A stretch of 33,159 nucleotides of DNA from the NCBI GenBank assembly GCA_001003705.1, contig LCPQ01000022.1:1-33159 (forward strand), read 5' to 3'. The notes beneath the pieces were generated by a model. That model saw nothing but the letters and a program-made list of their open reading frames with translations, was not told the origin of the DNA and did not search any database. This document shows, in pieces, positions 28,500 through 33,159 of this stretch. Made by a program: the position numbers and the translations under genes. Within the stretch, counting starts at the first letter, position 1, and each line of letters opens with the position of its first letter. The stretch comes from Parcubacteria group bacterium GW2011_GWA2_48_9 (GTDB lineage: Bacteria; Patescibacteriota; Patescibacteriia; UBA10025).

Positions 28500-31028
28500 A
28501 TGACGTTTACTATGAAGCTTTCGAAAGCCTACGAGCCACAATCGATTGAAGCGAACATCTACAAGCGCTGGGAGCGCTCGGGTTTTTTTAATCCTGACAA
28601 GCTTCCTGGTAAACGAATGAAGCCATTTGCTATCTCCATGCCGCCGCCCAACGTCACCGGCGAACTTCATCTCGGGCACGCGACTGGAATGACGCTCGAG
28701 GACATCATGATTCGCCATAAACGGATGCAAGGGTACAAGACACTATGGCTCCCTGGGACTGACCACGCCGGCATTTCCACGCAAATCATGGTGGAGCGTT
28801 TGATTGCCTCCGAAGGGGTGAATCGGCATGCTTTAGGCCGTGACAAGTTCCTTAAACGCGTATGGCAGTGGAAAAAGCAGTACGGCACCCATATTACCCA
28901 GCAGATCAGGCAGATAGGCGCCTCGTGTGACTGGTCGAGAGAACATTTCACGATGGACCCGAAGCTTACCGCGGCAGTCCAGCACGCGTTTGTCACCATG
29001 TACAATGACGGGCTGATCTACCGTGGCAAACGGATCATCAACTGGTGCCCACGGTGCTTATCAGCAATCTCCGATCTCGAAGTAAAACACGAGCCGCGGA
29101 AGCATAAGCTCTACTTTCTCCGTTACAAACTCGCAGGTGGAGCTGCACCCATCACCGTGGCGACCACGCGACCGGAAACAATGCTCGGCGATACCGCAGT
29201 GGCAGTAAACCCGAAAGATGAACGATACAAATCGTTTGTCGGCAAAAAAGTCACGGTGCCGATAGTTGAACGGGAAGTGCCCGTGATCGCTGATCGGGGA
29301 GTGGAGCAGGAGTTCGGAACCGGCGCAGTAAAAGTCACCCCCGCGCATGACGCCCTGGATTACGAAATCGGTTTGCGGAATGAACTTCCTATCATCTCTG
29401 TCATCGACGAACACGCCCACATGACAAAAGAAGCTGGGATATTTGTTGGAAAAAGTACTGTCGAAGCGAGACGGCTTATCCTTGAAGAGCTCCAAGAAGG
29501 CGGTCACATAGAAAAAATAGAGGACTACGAACACAATGTGGCCACCTGCGACAGATGCCATACTGAAATTGAACCGTTGATTTCTCTGCAGTGGTTCGTG
29601 AAGACGGCGCCACTGGCGAAAAAAGCGATTGCCGCTGTAAAAACGGGAAAAATCCACATCGTGCCCGCGCGTTTCGAAAAAGTATACTTCCACTGGATGA
29701 ACAACATCAGGGACTGGTGCATTTCGCGCCAGTTGTGGTGGGGACATCAGATTCCCATCTGGTACAACGGCGACAAAGTAAAGGCGTCAGTTGCGAAGCC
29801 GGCGGGAAAAGGGTGGAAACAGGATCCCGACACGCTCGATACGTGGTTTTCATCAGGGCTTTGGACATTTGCCACGCTTGGGTGGCCGAAAAAGACGAAA
29901 GGCTTAACACTCTATCACCCGACGTCCGTCATGGAGACCGGTTGGGATATTTTGTTCTTCTGGGTGGCGCGGATGATTATGATGAGCATGTACTTCATGA
30001 AAGAAGTGCCGTTCAAAACCGTATACCTGCACGGGCTCGTACTCGATAAGGATGGCAAGAAAATGTCAAAGTCAAAAGGCACCGGCATCGACCCGATTCC
30101 CATGACGCAGAAATACGGCACCGACGCAATTAGATTATCACTGGTGCTCGGCACAGCCGCAGGACAAGACGTCCGTCTCTATGAAGAAAAAATATCCAGC
30201 TACCGAAATTTCATTAACAAGCTATGGAACATCGCCCGATTCACGCTTACCCAACCGAAAGAAACGGGTGTAAAGCCAAAAACACTTGCTGACGCATGGA
30301 TACTTTCACGGCTGCAAACCGTTACTAAGGAAACGACAGGGTATCTTGAATCGTTTCGCTTTTCCGAAGCGGGTGCGCTTCTCTACGACTTCCTCTGGCA
30401 TGAACTGGCCGACTGGTACATAGAAATTACTAAGGTAGCTCCCAACGCGGGCGTCCTCCGTCATGTACTGCTGGAGAGCATAAAGCTCCTGCATCCATTC
30501 ACGCCGTTTGTGACCGAAGAGCTCTGGTCGCACCTCACGGCAGCCAAAGGTACTAAGGACATGCTGATGGTAACTTCGTGGCCCGAAACGCAACAGGGGT
30601 TTGTAAATGCAAAAGCGGAATCTGACTTCTCAATCATCCGTGAATTTATCGTAGCGGTTCGAAATGCCCGTTCGAATGCAAAAGTGCCACCGCACGTGTT
30701 CAGTGACGTATGCGCGTGGGGCAAGCACCAGAAACTTCTCCAAGAACATCAAGCGATCATAGAACGCCTGACCCGCATTAAGCTGACCTGCGGCGAATCA
30801 GATGCCAAGCCAACAGGCGTCGCACGCGGCATGGCATTTGCGCTCGCCGTGACGGAGGAAACGGGCAAACGGCAAGAATCTGAACGCGCACAGCTCACCG
30901 AATATATCAAACGTCTGGAGCATCAGCTGGCTAACGAGCAGTTCGTGAAAAACGCTCCACAACAGGTAGTGGAAGGACAGCGAAGTAAGCTGAAAGAAAC
31001 TCGGAATCGCCTCGACCAACTCAAATGA
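28500..31028 (+). CDS. valS: Valyl-tRNA synthetase
   Basis: 842 residues. Class I signature HLGH (57-60) with MPPPNVTGELHLGHA, GTDHAGISTQ, the editing-domain TTRPETMLGDTAVAV and GTGAVKVTPAHD, WCISRQLWWGHQIP, DTWFSSGLW, and KMSKSKG near residue 521. The C-terminal coiled coil (residues about 790-842) is the tRNA-binding arm of ValRS. The zinc-binding insertion normally before DTWFSS is reduced to a short KAS..KPAGKGWK stretch without cysteines. ATG 28500 has a GGTGG just upstream; ATG 28512 is a possible alternative. A TATACT at 28432-28437 may be its -10. It would charge the tRNA-Val at 416, and ends at a bidirectional hairpin. Confidence 0.97.
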   Translation: MTFTMKLSKAYEPQSIEANIYKRWERSGFFNPDKLPGKRMKPFAISMPPPNVTGELHLGHATGMTLEDIMIRHKRMQGYKTLWLPGTDHAGISTQIMVERLIASEGVNRHALGRDKFLKRVWQWKKQYGTHITQQIRQIGASCDWSREHFTMDPKLTAAVQHAFVTMYNDGLIYRGKRIINWCPRCLSAISDLEVKHEPRKHKLYFLRYKLAGGAAPITVATTRPETMLGDTAVAVNPKDERYKSFVGKKVTVPIVEREVPVIADRGVEQEFGTGAVKVTPAHDALDYEIGLRNELPIISVIDEHAHMTKEAGIFVGKSTVEARRLILEELQEGGHIEKIEDYEHNVATCDRCHTEIEPLISLQWFVKTAPLAKKAIAAVKTGKIHIVPARFEKVYFHWMNNIRDWCISRQLWWGHQIPIWYNGDKVKASVAKPAGKGWKQDPDTLDTWFSSGLWTFATLGWPKKTKGLTLYHPTSVMETGWDILFFWVARMIMMSMYFMKEVPFKTVYLHGLVLDKDGKKMSKSKGTGIDPIPMTQKYGTDAIRLSLVLGTAAGQDVRLYEEKISSYRNFINKLWNIARFTLTQPKETGVKPKTLADAWILSRLQTVTKETTGYLESFRFSEAGALLYDFLWHELADWYIEITKVAPNAGVLRHVLLESIKLLHPFTPFVTEELWSHLTAAKGTKDMLMVTSWPETQQGFVNAKAESDFSIIREFIVAVRNARSNAKVPPHVFSDVCAWGKHQKLLQEHQAIIERLTRIKLTCGESDAKPTGVARGMAFALAVTEETGKRQESERAQLTEYIKRLEHQLANEQFVKNAPQQVVEGQRSKLKETRNRLDQLK

Positions 31029-31029
31029 A

Positions 31030-31057
31030 AAGAGGCTGACTGCGTGAGCCTGCCTCT
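31030..31057. terminator. Hairpin terminator between valS and the downstream minus gene
   Basis: GAGGC (31032-31036) and GCCTC (31052-31056), with further GGCT/AGTC-type pairing inside, form a hairpin. The minus strand continues with TTTTCATTT, the plus strand only with mixed bases, so it is a better terminator for the minus-strand gene ending at 31088. Confidence 0.55.
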
Positions 31058-31087
31058 AGAAAGAACGTGTACCGACAAGGTGGCCGG

Positions 31088-31534
31088 CTAATAGAATGGC
31101 ACCGGCTTAAGAAGCGGCTGGAGTATTTCGCCGTCGAATGATTCAATCAGCTCTGGCCGCTGCTGCAGAACCAACCGGAACGACTGACCACCGGGACTGG
31201 CTTCGTACGTCCACCCAGGAACGTTTTTGGCCATGTGCTGGCATCCGGGAAACCCAACAAACGTGAGTGATGGTATATTCCCGTTGTCATGAACGTCTTC
31301 GTGGACACCGTTGTCGTACACAACAATACCAGTACCAATTAGGACGACAGGCACGATACCAGATCCGTTGGTCGGGGTCGTGGCAATCACCAACTGCTCG
31401 ATGATGTCCACCGCTTCAGACGTGAGCGGGAATCGTATCCCCCTCGCAAATGCCTCCAGCGTCCGACAGACTTCAGTGGCCACCTTACCAGGCCACCAAA
31501 CAATTCCGGGAAACTGAATGATATGTGTATCCAA
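31088..31534 (-). CDS. Hypothetical protein with strong SD and TTG start
   Basis: 148 residues from TTG 31534. The frame is open further up (a TTG at 31582), but AAAGGAG lies 8 nt before 31534 and the promoter at 31586-31614 would start transcription near 31579, so the internal TTG is chosen. The protein begins with DTHIIQFPGIVWWPG, has a central IVPVVLIGTGIVVYDNG strand pair, and ends GEILQPLLKPVPFY. There is no signal peptide. I recognise no family. It is one of four stand-alone genes in the window with consensus promoter and strong SD. Confidence 0.68.
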   Translation of the reverse strand: MDTHIIQFPGIVWWPGKVATEVCRTLEAFARGIRFPLTSEAVDIIEQLVIATTPTNGSGIVPVVLIGTGIVVYDNGVHEDVHDNGNIPSLTFVGFPGCQHMAKNVPGWTYEASPGGQSFRLVLQQRPELIESFDGEILQPLLKPVPFY

Positions 31535-31585
31535 TGAACAGACTCCTTTGCTAGACGGTGAGTACAGAATGCGGAGTTTCAAGAG

Positions 31586-31614
31586 AACCTACCACACATA
31601 AACACGCCTGTCAA
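31586..31614 (-). promoter_or_regulatory. Promoter of the hypothetical gene at 31088
   Basis: Minus strand TTGACA (31609-31614), 17-nt spacer, TAGGTT (31586-31591). Start near 31579, leader about 45 nt. The stretch 31615-31734 holds nothing else I can name. Confidence 0.8.
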
Positions 31615-31734
31615 CCCCGTTAGAAAATTTCCTAAAACCTGTACGTACCGACCCGGTATATCAAGGCGGGGGGACCCTAAACCACAACCAAATGCCTCAG
31701 TAAATTAGCTACTAAGAGATAAGGAAAACAACAG

Positions 31735-31755
31735 CAAAAAAAGAGGTTACCCTCT
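31735..31755 (-). terminator. Intrinsic terminator of the 75-residue protein gene
   Basis: Minus strand AGAGG/CCTCT hairpin with a 4-nt loop (31742-31755), followed by seven T (31735-31741), just beyond the stop at 31779. Confidence 0.75.
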
Positions 31756-31778
31756 TGTATCTACCGTAGTAAGTTACG

Positions 31779-32006
31779 TTACTTTTTCGCGCGAGCGGCT
31801 GTCCTCAGATCTCCTTTGGTCATGTCGCGAAACTGACCAAACTCACGCTGCACACCACGAACTTCTTGCTCATCTTGATTGGCGTGCATTAATGCATCCC
31901 TCTGTTCTCGCTTCTCCCGAGCAATACGTTCGGCCTCCTTCTGCATATGCGCAATTTCACGCGCACTTTTTCCGAAACCTGCAAATTGTTCTCCGCGTTC
32001 TCCCAT
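31779..32006 (-). CDS. Small charged helical protein, function unknown
   Basis: 75 residues, about 40 percent charged, almost certainly one long helix or coiled coil (ARE.AHMQKEAERIAREKREQRDAL, interrupted by DEQEV). The C-terminus is basic (TAARAKK). There is no membrane segment. It has its own promoter (TTGACA-17-TAGGAT, 32025-32053), a leader of about 12 nt and a terminator, so it is independently transcribed. It lies just downstream of the pilus ATPase gene on the same strand. No family is recognised. Confidence 0.65.
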   Translation of the reverse strand: MGERGEQFAGFGKSAREIAHMQKEAERIAREKREQRDALMHANQDEQEVRGVQREFGQFRDMTKGDLRTAARAKK

Positions 32007-32024
32007 AGTGTTTCTAATACACTC

Positions 32025-32053
32025 ATCCTAGCAAAAAAACTGCATTTTGTCAA
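32025..32053 (-). promoter_or_regulatory. Promoter of the 75-residue protein gene
   Basis: Minus strand TTGACA (32048-32053), 17-nt spacer, TAGGAT (32025-32030). Start near 32018. It lies between the pilB stop (32056) and the gene start. Confidence 0.85.
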
Positions 32054-32055
32054 TA

Positions 32056-33159
32056 TTACTCCGCGTGCGCAAATACTTCTTCGAGCGACGTCATGCCCTC
32101 GAGTGCCTTAATAAGACCGTCCTGTACCATCGTAACCATGCCGTCACGAACAGCTATATCATGCATCGCGTGCTCGGACGCTTTGCCTGAAAGTATTATT
32201 TGCTCAATATCCGAATTCATCTTCATCACTTCATAGATGCCGGTACGCCCTCGATAACCTATATGACCACATTTAGGGCATCCTTTTGCCCGATATACTT
32301 TTATGGTAGAAAGATCGACATGTACGTCAGCCTTCTCCGGGATAGCGGAGATGATTTTTTTCACGCGTTCAGCGTCTTCGGGAGACGGCGTATAGAGTAC
32401 TTTACAATCCTGGCAAAGTCTGCGAACAAGGCGCTGGCCAATAATGACATTCAGAGCGGGTGCTAATAGATAGGGGATGACATTGAGCGATAAAAGACGC
32501 GGGATCGCACCGGCGGCATTGTTCGTATGCATCGTCGATAACATGAGATGCCCGGTAAGTGCCGCTTGGATGGCAATATCTGCCGTCTGCGAATCGCGAA
32601 CCTCACCGACCATGACTACATCCGGATCCTGTCGGAGAACTGATTTCAGTCCATTGGCAAAAGTGTATTCCTCATCTAGATTTACCTCGCTCTGGTTGAT
32701 GCCGGGTATTTTATATTCGACAGGATGTTCCAATGTAATAATCTTCCGTTCGGGGGTGTTCAGGAGAGTGAGAAATGCATACAACGTCGTCGTTTTCCCG
32801 GAACCGGTGGGCCCAACAGTGAGTATCATGCCGTTTGGACGCTTCACCTCATGCATGAGTATTTTATATTCGTGTTCGCGAAGCCCAAGGTGCCTCAACT
32901 CCAGGCCCACAGCAGATGAATCTAACAGACGCATCACGACGCTTTCTCCATATGACGTTGGTACGCATGAGACGCGTACATCAATGTACCCCTTCGAGAG
33001 ATGAATGGTAAACCTGCCGTCTTGCGGCACATTCGAAACATTGATCTTCAGCTCTGCTAGAAGCTTAATGCGACTGATAACTTTCGGCCAAATAACTTTT
33101 GGCAACATGGCAACATCGTGGAGCACCCCGTCAATACGATAGCGTATTTTGATATCCTG
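32056..33159 (-). CDS. pilB: PilB/GspE type IV pilus assembly ATPase, C-terminal part
   Basis: 368 codons, open to the window edge, so the N-terminal part is outside. The first visible residues (IKIRYRIDGVLHDV) are the N2-domain end typical of PilB. Then Walker A GPTGSGKTTT, the Asp box (TLEHPVEYKIPG), Walker B DPDVVMVGEVRD, the His box (TGHLMLSTMHTNNA) and a four-cysteine zinc motif (LCQDC...GCPKCGHIGYRGRTGIYEV). It powers pilus extension at the cytoplasmic membrane. No frameshift is seen in the visible part. Confidence 0.95.
   Translation of the reverse strand, partial: QDIKIRYRIDGVLHDVAMLPKVIWPKVISRIKLLAELKINVSNVPQDGRFTIHLSKGYIDVRVSCVPTSYGESVVMRLLDSSAVGLELRHLGLREHEYKILMHEVKRPNGMILTVGPTGSGKTTTLYAFLTLLNTPERKIITLEHPVEYKIPGINQSEVNLDEEYTFANGLKSVLRQDPDVVMVGEVRDSQTADIAIQAALTGHLMLSTMHTNNAAGAIPRLLSLNVIPYLLAPALNVIIGQRLVRRLCQDCKVLYTPSPEDAERVKKIISAIPEKADVHVDLSTIKVYRAKGCPKCGHIGYRGRTGIYEVMKMNSDIEQIILSGKASEHAMHDIAVRDGMVTMVQDGLIKALEGMTSLEEVFAHAE

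Overview
The window looks like a chromosomal piece of a Candidate Phyla Radiation (Patescibacteria, Parcubacteria-like) bacterium. This is inferred from gene content: a reduced, tightly packed gene set; cell-wall enzymes fused to NBR1-type Ig-like domains; a VanW protein; tandem O-antigen-ligase-like proteins; a type IV pilus ATPase; many very small membrane proteins; and transcripts that look leaderless. Stops include TGA, so the code is the standard bacterial one and not the SR1/Gracilibacteria code.

Layout. 1-1354 is a scrambled tRNA region. It holds intact tRNA-Val(TAC) and tRNA-Ala(TGC) and several tRNA fragments. A 30-nt hairpin module sits inside copied tRNA T-arms, a hairpin-rich ~107-nt insert sits in a tRNA D-loop, and an insertion carrying a GIY-YIG nuclease and a complete tRNA-Ala sits exactly within the anticodon of another tRNA-Ala. 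1541-5447 holds a DUF4256 protein, a PGRP-type amidase with Ig-like repeats and a small lipoprotein. 5653-11644 (minus) is a five-gene operon joined by 4-nt overlaps: flippase, M24 peptidase, broken glycosyltransferase and two O-antigen-ligase-like proteins, i.e. surface glycan export and polymerisation or ligation. 11810-13741 is a SpoIID-like protein with Ig-like domains, followed by a helical repeat protein with a duplicated 3' tail. 14582-18431 is an unusual cluster: an APH-fold kinase and three PyrE-like phosphoribosyltransferases (the first broken), interrupted by an oppositely oriented LOG-like gene. 18443-21183 (minus) is a NIF3-like protein, a broken ruvB, a small membrane protein and a PH-domain protein. 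21361-24730 holds a leader peptide and membrane protein, a VanW protein and Hsp20. 25194-25656 is tRNA-Glu followed by a second copy of the hairpin-plus-tRNA-3'-end arrangement and a decayed serine recombinase whose 3' end runs into that copy. 25716-33159 holds membrane proteins, a CDP-alcohol phosphatidyltransferase, tsaD, valS, two small genes and the 3' part of pilB.

Most notable. (1) tRNA genes here are repeatedly targeted by small hairpin elements that leave copies of tRNA 3' ends, with a GIY-YIG gene and a serine recombinase remnant as candidate enzymes. (2) Three otherwise conserved genes (glycosyltransferase, phosphoribosyltransferase, ruvB) each lack about 35-40 internal codons with a frameshift, which is either real decay or an assembly fault. 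(3) The kinase/phosphoribosyltransferase cluster has no pathway I can name. Family names come from recalled motifs, not from a search.
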